From: Ilumatobacteraceae bacterium
GTDB lineage: Bacteria; Actinomycetota; Acidimicrobiia; Acidimicrobiales; Ilumatobacteraceae
Reading direction: 5' to 3'
Assembly (NCBI GenBank): GCA_025464045.1
Contig: JAODBQ010000483.1
Location: forward strand, 1-5,262
DNA: 5,262 nt
The position numbers and the translations under genes are program-made. How positions within the stretch are numbered: position 1 is the first letter of the stretch; every line of letters begins with the position of its first letter. The notes below the pieces were generated by a model. The model ran no database searches and was not told the origin of the DNA. It was given only the letters and a program-made list of their open reading frames with translations. Shown in pieces: positions 1 through 5,262 of the stretch.

Positions 1-532
1 CGCCGGTGACGTCGGTGTAGATCTCGCAGGCGTCGGCGTTCAACGCCTTGGCGAGGGCCGAGGCGGTGAGGTCGCTGGCGCCGCGACCCATCGTGGTGAT
101 CTCCTTGTCGAGGCTGACGCCCTGGAACCCGGCGACCACGGCGACCTTGCCCTCGGCCAGTGCCTGGCGGACGCGGTCGCCCTTGACCTCGACGATCTTC
201 GCCTTGCGGTGCACGCTGTCGGTGATGATCCCGACCTGACTGCCGGTGAAGCTGACCGCCTCGACGTCCAGCGAGGCGAGCGCCATCGTCACCAGCGCCG
301 CGGAGACGCGCTCACCGGTGGTGAGCAGCATGTCCATCTCTCGGCCGGGCTGGGTGCGCGACACGCTGTCGGCGAGGGCGATCAGGTTGTCGGTGGCCTT
401 GCCCATCGCCGAGACGACCACGACGACGTCGTTGCCGCGGCGCTTGGTGAACGCGATGTTCTCGGCGACGGCGCGGATGCGGTCGGCGTCGGCGACCGAC
501 GTACCGCCGTACTTCTGGACGATCAGTGCCAC
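1..532 (-). CDS. ask: Aspartate kinase, N-terminal part (gene runs off the left edge)
   Basis: This gene encodes aspartate kinase, which phosphorylates L-aspartate with ATP. It is the committed cytoplasmic step toward lysine, threonine, methionine and diaminopimelate. I translated the minus strand from a GTG at 532-530 and obtained 177 open residues up to the window edge. Visible amino-acid-kinase motifs are KYGGTSVAD (residues 7-15, nucleotide binding), LLTTGER (69-75), VAGFQG (133-138), TTMGRGASD (146-154, the usual TTLGRGGSD motif with two changes) and YTDVTG at the edge (172-177). The C-terminal ACT regulatory domains, where feedback inhibition by lysine and threonine normally acts, lie outside the window. 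The GTG start places MALIVQKYGG exactly where the family begins, and the other GTG just upstream is out of frame. No clear Shine-Dalgarno sequence precedes it; a leaderless mRNA is possible. A 105-base gap separates it from the PPOX gene, so it probably has its own promoter. Confidence 0.95.
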   Translation of the reverse strand, partial: MALIVQKYGGTSVADADRIRAVAENIAFTKRRGNDVVVVVSAMGKATDNLIALADSVSRTQPGREMDMLLTTGERVSAALVTMALASLDVEAVSFTGSQVGIITDSVHRKAKIVEVKGDRVRQALAEGKVAVVAGFQGVSLDKEITTMGRGASDLTASALAKALNADACEIYTDVTG

Positions 533-541
533 GGGTGCGAC

Positions 542-547
542 ACGATA
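542..547 (-). promoter_or_regulatory. Candidate -10 element for aspartate kinase
   Basis: The minus strand reads TATCGT, which fits the actinobacterial -10 pattern TANNNT. It ends 9 bases before the GTG start of the kinase gene. With no Shine-Dalgarno sequence in between, this spacing suggests a leaderless or nearly leaderless transcript. No good -35 hexamer is seen 16-18 bases further upstream. This is a pattern match only. Confidence 0.35.
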
Positions 548-554
548 TCTGCCT

Positions 555-569
555 GTCGGCCCGGCCGAC
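555..569. repeat. Perfect inverted repeat, 6-bp arms with 3-base loop
   Basis: The plus strand reads GTCGGC-CCG-GCCGAC. It sits just upstream of the candidate -10 of aspartate kinase, across the spacer and -35 region, so it could be an operator. It could also form a hairpin at the end of the PPOX transcript, but no U-tract follows it. An overlapping alternative stem, CCCGG/CCGGG, lies at 560-573. In DNA this GC-rich, short palindromes also arise by chance. Confidence 0.3.
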
Positions 570-582
570 CGGGACGATCTCG

Positions 583-595
583 CCGGACCGTCCGG
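583..595. repeat. Inverted repeat in the PPOX-ask gap
   Basis: The plus strand reads CCGGA-CCG-TCCGG, a 5-bp stem with a 3-base loop. In the minus-strand transcript, the GGACGG part can also pair with CCGTCC located closer to the PPOX stop codon, giving a competing 6-bp stem. There is no U-run, so it is not a standard intrinsic terminator. Its role is unknown and it may be chance. Confidence 0.2.
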
Positions 596-637
596 AGGAG
601 GGCGGCGGACGGCGCGATCAGGACGCGATCCGGGGGA

Positions 638-1030
638 TCAGGACGGGGTGATCACCACGGCGACGTCGCCGTACGGCTCCTTCTTGCGCAGGATCAGGTT
701 GTTCAGCGCACGCAGCGCCTTCGTGACGCCGACCATGAACCCGTACTTGGCCTTGATCTTCGTGCGCACGGCATCGGCCTGTGTGCCGGTGGCGAGGACC
801 GCGCTGCCGGCGGTGGGCGAGGTGCCCGCCCTCGGCCGGCCGCGTGCGTCGGACGGTTGCACGAGCACCTTCGGGTCGTTGCGCAGACGCTTGGCCTTGC
901 CCGACGTCGACGAGGTCCAGAACCCGAGGGTGCCGTCGTCCAGACCGACCACCCACACCGGCGACGTGACGGCGGTGCCGTCGCGCTTGTAGGTGGTGAA
1001 GTTGATGTACTTCTCGTCCGCGAGGCTCAT
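638..1030 (-). CDS. PPOX-class probable F420-dependent enzyme, Rv2061-like
   Basis: This is a 130-residue protein of the pyridoxamine 5'-phosphate oxidase-like split-barrel superfamily. It resembles the actinobacterial PPOX-class F420-dependent group typified by Rv2061 (TIGR03666). Members are small cytoplasmic, usually dimeric enzymes that bind F420 or a flavin; the substrate here cannot be predicted. Visible family signatures are KYINFTTYKRDGTAVTSPVW (7-26), where the strand-forming RDGT-x-x-x-SPVW is typical, LGFWTSSTSGKAKRLRNDP (35-53), and VQPSDARGR (57-65). The C-terminus (about 102-119) is basic and helical in appearance. I chose the ATG at 1030 because the family begins at MSLADEKYI. 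A longer in-frame version would overlap the end of nadE and add only Arg/Ser-rich frame-shadow sequence. An AGGAG lies 12 bases upstream, a rather long spacing. The gene starts 34 bases after the nadE stop codon, so co-transcription with nadE is likely. F420 rather than FMN use is inference from family membership. Confidence 0.85.
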   Translation of the reverse strand: MSLADEKYINFTTYKRDGTAVTSPVWVVGLDDGTLGFWTSSTSGKAKRLRNDPKVLVQPSDARGRPRAGTSPTAGSAVLATGTQADAVRTKIKAKYGFMVGVTKALRALNNLILRKKEPYGDVAVVITPS

Positions 1031-1042
1031 GGCCGAACCGTA

Positions 1043-1047
1043 CTCCT
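1043..1047 (-). promoter_or_regulatory. Ribosome binding site candidate for the PPOX gene
   Basis: The minus strand reads AGGAG, 12 bases before the ATG at 1030. The spacing is longer than the usual 5-9 bases. No alternative ATG, GTG or TTG start in frame lies closer to the expected N-terminus, so the start stands mainly on protein similarity. Confidence 0.4.
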
Positions 1048-1064
1048 GGCCGAGAAGGCCACGA

Positions 1065-2783
1065 TCAGCCCCGGTAGCCGTTGGTGATCGGCAGTCGCCG
1101 ATCCTTGCCGAACGCCTTGACGCTGACGCGCACGCCTGGGGGGCTCTGGCGCCGCTTGTACTCGTTGATGTCCACGAGGCGGGTGATCCGGCGGACCAGG
1201 GCCTCGTCGTGCCCGGCCGCGACGATCTCACCCGCGGTGCGATCGTCCTCCACGTACATCGCCAGGATCGGGTCGAGCTCGTCGTAGGGCGGTAGGGACT
1301 GGTCGTCGCGCTGATCGGGCCGGAGCTCGGCCGAGGGCGGCTTGGTGAGGACGCTCTCGTTGATCAGCTCGCGCCCCGCCCGAGCGTTGATCGACCGGCA
1401 CAGCGCGTACACCCGCGACTTGAAGACGTCCTTGATCACCGCGTACCCGCCGACGGAGTCGCCGTAGAGGGTGAAGTACCCGACGGCCACCTCGCTCTTG
1501 TTGCCGGTGGTCAGCACCATCCAGCCGAACTTGTTCGACAGCGCCATCAGCGTGGTGCCGCGGATCCGGCTCTGCAGGTTCTCCTCGGTGAGGTCCGGTT
1601 CGTGGCCCGCGAACGACGGCGCGGTCATGTCCAGGAACGCGGCGAACCCCGGCTCGATCGGCACGCTGCGGTAGTCGATGCCCAGCCGCGCGGCGAGGTC
1701 GGCCGCGTCGTCCTTGGAACCGTCGCTCGAGTACCGGCTGGGCATGCTCACGCCGTGCACGTGGTCGGCGCCGAGAGCGTCCACCGCGACGCAGGCGACG
1801 ATCGACGAGTCGATCCCGCCGGACAGGCCGATGACCACATCGCTGAACCCGTTCTTGCGCACGTAGTCGCGCGTGCCGACGACGAGCGCCTGGTACAGCT
1901 CGTCGTCCGCTGCGAGCAGCGCCGCCGGAGCCGGCCGCGCCGGCTCAGACTGCACGACGGCCGTGTCGCCGACGTGGACCGTGGCGATCTGCACGTCCGT
2001 CCGCCGACCGCGCGGGTCGAGCAAGCGCTTGCGGTACACCGGTTCCACGTCGAGATCGACGACGAGCAGCCCCTCGCTGAACTGACCGGCGCGGGCGACG
2101 AGGCGGCCATCGGCATCGAACACCATCGACGCGCCGTCGAAGACGAGCTCGTCCTGACCGCCGACCTGGTTGACGTACACCAGCGCACAGCTCGCATCCG
2201 CGGCGCGGGTGGCGAGCATTCGCTCCCGGTCGACCACCTTGCCGAGGTGGTACGGCGAGGCGTTGATGTTGATGTTGACCTCCGCGCCCCCGGCCGCCTG
2301 CTCGGCGAGCGGACCGGCCGGGCTCCACACGTCCTCACAGATGCTCACGCCGACGCGGACGCCGCCGATCACGTACAGCTCGAACGGATCGCTCGCGTCC
2401 CCCGGGGTGAAGTAGCGCGCCTCGTCGAACACCGCGTAGTTGGGCAGGATCCGCTTGCGGTAGGTGCCGAGCACGCCGCCGTTGGCGCAGACGGCCGCGG
2501 CGTTGTACAGGTCCCGGTCGGCGGCGACGTAGCCGACCACCGCCGCACACCGCCGGGTGCGCGCCGCCACCTTGGCGAGCACGGCGAGGTTGTCGGCGAC
2601 GAACCCGGGCTTGAGGACGAGGTCCTCCGGCGGGTAGCCCGTGATCGCCAGCTCCGGGAAGGCGACGACGTCGCAGCCGGCGTCGTCGGCCGCGTCATAG
2701 GCCGCGAGGATCCGCGCGAGGTTGCCGTCGAGATCGCCGACGGTCTGGTTGAGCTGGGCGAGAGCGATCCGCAGTCGGGCCAC
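1065..2783 (-). CDS. nadE: Glutamine-dependent NAD+ synthetase
   Basis: This 572-residue cytoplasmic enzyme makes NAD+ from deamido-NAD+, ATP and glutamine, the last step of NAD biosynthesis. It has two domains. The N-terminal nitrilase-like glutaminase domain (about 1-275) shows the catalytic triad: Glu44 in FPELAITGYPPEDL, Lys110 in YRKRILPNY, and Cys149 in SICEDVW. The C-terminal ATP-pyrophosphatase synthetase domain (about 290-572) shows the P-loop SGGIDSS (321-327), ENLQSRIRG (401-409), TTGNKSE (425-431) and YGDSVGGYAVIKD (440-452). All expected key residues are present, so it should be active and should channel ammonia between the two sites. The start is the GTG at 2783-2781, which gives MARLRIALAQLNQTVGD, the normal family N-terminus. 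It is shorter than the roughly 680-residue mycobacterial enzyme and resembles the 550-580-residue form found in many other bacteria. It starts 44 bases after the dehydrogenase gene and has a promoter-like sequence of its own; the PPOX gene follows 34 bases later. Confidence 0.97.
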   Translation of the reverse strand: MARLRIALAQLNQTVGDLDGNLARILAAYDAADDAGCDVVAFPELAITGYPPEDLVLKPGFVADNLAVLAKVAARTRRCAAVVGYVAADRDLYNAAAVCANGGVLGTYRKRILPNYAVFDEARYFTPGDASDPFELYVIGGVRVGVSICEDVWSPAGPLAEQAAGGAEVNININASPYHLGKVVDRERMLATRAADASCALVYVNQVGGQDELVFDGASMVFDADGRLVARAGQFSEGLLVVDLDVEPVYRKRLLDPRGRRTDVQIATVHVGDTAVVQSEPARPAPAALLAADDELYQALVVGTRDYVRKNGFSDVVIGLSGGIDSSIVACVAVDALGADHVHGVSMPSRYSSDGSKDDAADLAARLGIDYRSVPIEPGFAAFLDMTAPSFAGHEPDLTEENLQSRIRGTTLMALSNKFGWMVLTTGNKSEVAVGYFTLYGDSVGGYAVIKDVFKSRVYALCRSINARAGRELINESVLTKPPSAELRPDQRDDQSLPPYDELDPILAMYVEDDRTAGEIVAAGHDEALVRRITRLVDINEYKRRQSPPGVRVSVKAFGKDRRLPITNGYRG

Positions 2784-2789
2784 GGGCTC

Positions 2790-2817
2790 AGGCTAACCCT
2801 CGCCCGGCAACGTCAGC
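2790..2817 (-). promoter_or_regulatory. Candidate leaderless promoter of nadE
   Basis: On the minus strand, TAGCCT (2795-2790) fits the actinobacterial -10 pattern TANNNT and ends exactly 6 bases before the GTG start codon of nadE. Transcription would then begin at or next to the start codon. About 15-16 bases upstream of it lies GCTGACG (2817-2811), which contains TGAC of the TTGACA -35 consensus. There is no well-placed Shine-Dalgarno sequence: the only candidate, GAGGG, lies 13 bases from the start. Known actinobacteria often use leaderless mRNAs. The assignment here is inference from spacing. Confidence 0.4.
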
Positions 2818-2827
2818 CCTGCGTGCG

Positions 2828-5248
2828 TCAGCGGGTGAAGTAGCCGCTGATGTCCACGACGAGGTCGGTGCGCATGTACGTGGCGTAGCTCATCGCCGCC
2901 GGCGGACCGCCGAGCTCGGTGAGGCTGAGGACGGCGCGGATCTGGCCGGCCGCCGAGGCGTTGCCCGCGCTGACGAGCGGGAGCGCGCCGCCGGGGTACG
3001 GCGTCACCCAGCCGGGCCCCGTGCTGTCGACGATCGTGACGTTGTGCGCCAGCGCCAGCGCGTCGGCGGGCACGGTCGCCGGTGGCGTCACCGACGACGA
3101 CACGCCCCCGCCGGGCAGCTGCCCGAAGCCGAGCGCGATGCGCGTGTCGACGATCCGCTGCAACGGCGTGGAGACGAACCGGCCGGATGTCGAGGCCGGC
3201 TGCGAGGCGTCGGTGAACCAGCCCTCCACGTCCACCACGACGTCGGTGATGTTCAGCAGGTGGAGATCGACGGCACCGTCGGCGCCGAGCGGCACGACCA
3301 CCAGGTTGGCGCGGATGTCCCCGCCGGCGTTGGTGTTGAGGTTCGACGAAAGCTTGTACGGCGCGCCGCTGGCCGAGGCGTAGAGCACCCCGCCGGCACC
3401 CTGCTGTCCGAGCACCGTGACGCTCAGCGCGACGGCGCCGATGCCCGACGCCGGCATGCCCCCGCGCGCGGCCACCTGCACGCGCACGACCGGCAGGTCG
3501 CTCGTCGCCGGTCGCGAATACCGGTTCGCTGGACCGAGCGCTTCGCGGGTGTCGGCGATGCGCGTCGGCGACAGCGGCGTGAACCGTCCGGCTGCCGCCG
3601 CACCGGGCGAGCTGTCGAAGTAGCCGAGCACGTCGACGACGATGTCGGCGGTGGAGTACGTCGAGACGATGAACCCGCCGTCGGCGTCGAGCGGGACCAT
3701 GCCTGCGTTGGCGACCACTTCGCCGGGCACGCCGTTGATGTTGGAGATGGTCGGCTTCGCGGTGCGCCCGGCCCAGGCGGTGAGGTAGCCGGGCGTGCGC
3801 GGGTTGACGAACGTCAGGTTGACGAGCGCGGCGCGGGTCGTGGCTGCGTCCACCGGCAGCGTGATGTAGCGGGTGCCGCCGGCGCGCAGCGGCGCGATCG
3901 ACGCGTCGTTCGCGCCGCGGCTGTCGTACACGCGGGTGCCCTGCGCGACCGCGCGGAACGTCAGCGGACCGGACGCCGCCTGTGCCGGCGCGGCATACGT
4001 GACCCGGCGGAGCGACGCACCTGACGAGTAGTACAGCGCGAGGCCGCCGCCCTCCTGCACGAAGGCCATGTCGGACATGCCCGCCGCGCCCGTCGCGAAG
4101 GGCGCGTTGTAGTCGACCGCGCCACTCGCCTGGCGCAGCCAGATCTTGCCCGAGCCACCGTCGCCGAACAGGTAGCCGCCGTCGTAGGCCTTCGGCCAGA
4201 AGCCGTTCGGGATGAACGCCCCGCCAGTGATGAACGTGCCGAGCGCGTGCGAGTAGTCGGTGAGCGGTTCGGTGTACCCGGCGCCGGCCGGCGCTGCCGC
4301 GCACGGCGGGTTCGCGCCCTGCGCGCACACGCCCTCGCGGATCGGCCAGCCGTAGTTCGCGCCGGGCGTGCCGCGGTCGATCTCCTCACGCGTGTTCTGG
4401 CCCACGTCGTTGATGAAGAACGTCTGGTTGCCGTCGTTCGGATCGAAGGCGAACCGGAACGGGTTGCGCAGCCCCCAGGCGTAGAGCTCGCGGCACGGCG
4501 TGCCCGGCGTCGACGGATCGTTGCCGCGGATCCGGCAGTCGGCCGCGCCCGGTGCGTTCGCCAGGGGGTTGTCGGCGAGCGCCGCACCCGTCATCCGATC
4601 GACGCGCAGGATCTTGCCGTTGAGCAGGCTGAGGTCCTGGGCCTGGGTGTTCGCGCCGGCCGGGTTGCGCGGGTTCTTGCCGCTGTCGCCGACCGAGATG
4701 AACAGGCTGCCGTCGGCGCCGATCTCCAGGTCACCGCCGTTGTGGTTGCCGCCGATCGCGCCGATGTTGTCGACCAGGACGACCTCGCTGGCGAGGTCGA
4801 TCGAGTCACCGTTCATCGTGAACCGGCTGACGCGGTTGACGCACCCGCTGGCAACAGCCGGATCGGTGGCGGTGTAGTACATCCACACCTGGTGGTCGAC
4901 GAGGAAGTCGCCGCTGATCGCGAACCCGAGGAGGCCCTTCTCGACCGTCGCGCAGAGCCTGCCCGCGGGCATCGTCAACGCCGGCGTGGGCTGCAGCACG
5001 CCGCCGCGGGCGAGGCGCACGGTGCCGTTCTGGGTGAGCACCACGACGGTGCCGTCCGGCAGCGAGCTCACCGTCGTGATCTGCGATGCCGTGCCGATCG
5101 CGGTGTCCGTGAAGCCGCCGGGCACGAGGGATTCGGCACGCACGGGCGCGGCAGCCGCCGCGCCGCCGGTCACCCCTGACGTGGTCACCACCGCCGACAG
5201 TGCCAGCAGCGCCGCACCGACCAACCATCGCCCACGCATCCAATGCAT
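2828..5248 (-). CDS. Secreted PQQ-type sugar dehydrogenase with three C-terminal repeat domains
   Basis: This 806-residue exported protein has a glucose/sorbosone dehydrogenase (GSDH) six-bladed propeller. Relatives use PQQ and Ca2+ to oxidise aldose sugars outside the cell membrane. Residues 1-34 are a signal peptide (Arg5 and Arg7, hydrophobic 9-22, Ala-rich cleavage region 30-34). The propeller spans about 50-418. It shows GNHNGGDLEIG (166-177 region, His169 the likely catalytic base), DGSLFISVGDSG (179-190), GLRNPFRFAFDP (259-270, Arg261 in the conserved RNP), NYGWP (298-302) and YLFGDGGSGKIWLR (359-372). Six cysteines (99, 136, 238, 252, 308, 316) all lie in this domain and could form disulfides. 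Residues 431-804 are three diverged copies of an actinobacterial repeat, joined by Ala/Ser/Pro/Gly linkers. There is no transmembrane anchor or sortase signal at the C-terminus, which ends at GYFTR. The start ATG at 5248 has GGAGGT 5 bases upstream; the ATG three codons later is too far from it. The true electron acceptor and sugar are unknown, and no PQQ synthesis gene is in the window. Confidence 0.9.
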   Translation of the reverse strand: MHWMRGRWLVGAALLALSAVVTTSGVTGGAAAAAPVRAESLVPGGFTDTAIGTASQITTVSSLPDGTVVVLTQNGTVRLARGGVLQPTPALTMPAGRLCATVEKGLLGFAISGDFLVDHQVWMYYTATDPAVASGCVNRVSRFTMNGDSIDLASEVVLVDNIGAIGGNHNGGDLEIGADGSLFISVGDSGKNPRNPAGANTQAQDLSLLNGKILRVDRMTGAALADNPLANAPGAADCRIRGNDPSTPGTPCRELYAWGLRNPFRFAFDPNDGNQTFFINDVGQNTREEIDRGTPGANYGWPIREGVCAQGANPPCAAAPAGAGYTEPLTDYSHALGTFITGGAFIPNGFWPKAYDGGYLFGDGGSGKIWLRQASGAVDYNAPFATGAAGMSDMAFVQEGGGLALYYSSGASLRRVTYAAPAQAASGPLTFRAVAQGTRVYDSRGANDASIAPLRAGGTRYITLPVDAATTRAALVNLTFVNPRTPGYLTAWAGRTAKPTISNINGVPGEVVANAGMVPLDADGGFIVSTYSTADIVVDVLGYFDSSPGAAAAGRFTPLSPTRIADTREALGPANRYSRPATSDLPVVRVQVAARGGMPASGIGAVALSVTVLGQQGAGGVLYASASGAPYKLSSNLNTNAGGDIRANLVVVPLGADGAVDLHLLNITDVVVDVEGWFTDASQPASTSGRFVSTPLQRIVDTRIALGFGQLPGGGVSSSVTPPATVPADALALAHNVTIVDSTGPGWVTPYPGGALPLVSAGNASAAGQIRAVLSLTELGGPPAAMSYATYMRTDLVVDISGYFTR
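2837..3178 (-). repeat. Repeat domain 3 of the dehydrogenase
   Basis: This encodes residues 691-804. It opens with FVSTPLQRIVDTRIALG and closes with DLVVDISGYF. The central part (HNVTIVDSTGPGWVTPYPGG, then GNASAAGQIRAVLSL) aligns by eye with the other two copies. It is the C-terminal end of the protein, with only two residues after the final Phe. Confidence 0.8.
3215..3583 (-). repeat. Repeat domain 2 of the dehydrogenase
   Basis: This encodes residues 556-678. It opens with FTPLSPTRIADTREALG and closes with DVVVDVEGWF. The middle contains LSVTVLGQQGAGGVLYASAS, SSNLNTNAGGDIRANLVVVP and LGADGAVDL. It is closest to the consensus seen in secreted actinobacterial proteins. It is 123 residues long, against 114 in the other two copies. 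A 12-residue linker rich in Ser and Ala separates it from repeat 3. Confidence 0.8.
3617..3958 (-). repeat. Repeat domain 1 of the dehydrogenase
   Basis: This encodes residues 431-544. It opens with FRAVAQGTRVYDSRGAND and closes with DIVVDVLGYF. The middle contains VNLTFVNPRTPGYLTAWAG, ISNINGVPGEVVANAGMVPL and DADGGFIVST. It follows the propeller after a short Ala/Gly/Ser/Pro stretch (about 419-430). Its opening motif YDSR differs from the DTR of repeats 2 and 3, which suggests early duplication and divergence. Confidence 0.8.
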
Positions 5249-5253
5249 CCCGC

Positions 5254-5259
5254 ACCTCC
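5254..5259 (-). promoter_or_regulatory. Strong ribosome binding site of the dehydrogenase gene
   Basis: The minus strand reads GGAGGT, 5 bases upstream of the ATG at 5248. It decides the start in favour of this ATG over the in-frame ATG at 5239, which would be 14 bases away. It is the only strong Shine-Dalgarno sequence in the window. The promoter must lie beyond the right edge. Confidence 0.8.
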
Positions 5260-5262
5260 AGC

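Noticed and set aside
209..1087. A 292-residue plus-strand open frame over aspartate kinase and the PPOX gene
   Set aside because: It lies antisense to two recognised genes. Its translation is rich in Arg, Gly, Asp and His with no family motifs, as expected when GC-rich codons are read on the wrong strand.
1031..1231. An N-terminal extension of the PPOX protein to 197 residues
   Set aside because: The added 67 residues are Ser/Arg/Ala-rich and come from the end of nadE read in another frame. The family starts at MSLADEKYI, encoded from 1030.
2784..2827. A possible terminator between the dehydrogenase gene and nadE
   Set aside because: The minus strand has only an imperfect AGGGCTGAC/GTTAGCCT pairing with a large loop and no U-run. 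The same bases are better explained as promoter elements.
1602..2843. A 413-residue plus-strand open frame antisense to nadE
   Set aside because: Long antisense frames are common at this GC content. The translation is biased (Arg, Asp, Val, His) and has no recognisable domain, while nadE on the other strand has every catalytic motif.
3044..4024. A 326-residue plus-strand frame, and a similar one at 4247-5179
   Set aside because: Both are antisense shadows of the dehydrogenase gene, with Arg/Gly/Val-heavy composition and no ribosome binding site or family similarity that I can see.
2793..4328. A 511-residue minus-strand frame overlapping the dehydrogenase
   Set aside because: It is the same strand as the dehydrogenase in another frame. 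It is Arg/Ala-rich, has no motifs, and conflicts with a frame that has a signal peptide, propeller motifs and repeats.
1..5262. A novel defence, mobile or biosynthetic system
   Set aside because: All long coding frames with real family signatures are metabolic or secreted enzymes. I found no transposase, integrase, toxin-antitoxin pair, CRISPR-like array, tRNA or attachment-site signal.

Overview
The window is very GC-rich, and all four genes lie on the minus strand. In transcription order (right to left) they are a secreted PQQ-type sugar dehydrogenase (5248 to 2828), a glutamine-dependent NAD+ synthetase (2783 to 1065), a small PPOX-class probable F420/flavin-binding enzyme (1030 to 638), and the 5' part of an aspartate kinase gene that leaves the window at base 1. 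Gaps between genes are 44, 34 and 105 bases. I see no tRNA, rRNA, CRISPR array, insertion sequence or phage-like gene.

The gene content and composition suggest a high-GC actinobacterium. Supporting points are the small PPOX protein of the Rv2061 type, the actinobacterial RIxDTR...VVDVxGYF repeats on the secreted enzyme, GTG starts, and promoter-like -10 hexamers so close to GTG starts that leaderless transcripts are plausible. NadE has 572 residues, clearly shorter than the roughly 680-residue mycobacterial form. That points away from Mycobacterium and would fit a deeper lineage such as Acidimicrobiia (Ilumatobacter-like). This placement is inference from memory of families; no search was run.

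Region by region: bases 1-532 hold the N-terminal 177 residues of aspartate kinase, the first step of the aspartate amino-acid pathway. Bases 533-637 are a noncoding gap with several inverted repeats and a candidate -10 element for that kinase. Bases 638-1030 hold the PPOX protein, and 1065-2783 hold nadE; they are 34 bases apart and probably co-transcribed. Bases 2784-2827 contain a candidate nadE promoter. Bases 2828-5248 encode an exported dehydrogenase with a signal peptide, a six-bladed-propeller catalytic domain and three tandem C-terminal repeat domains.

No obvious pathway joins the four genes. NadE and aspartate kinase are housekeeping enzymes, the PPOX protein is a redox enzyme of unknown substrate, and the dehydrogenase acts outside the membrane. 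The region looks largely ordinary. The most noteworthy element is the dehydrogenase with its three diverged repeat domains, followed by the possible leaderless promoters and the inverted-repeat cluster upstream of aspartate kinase.
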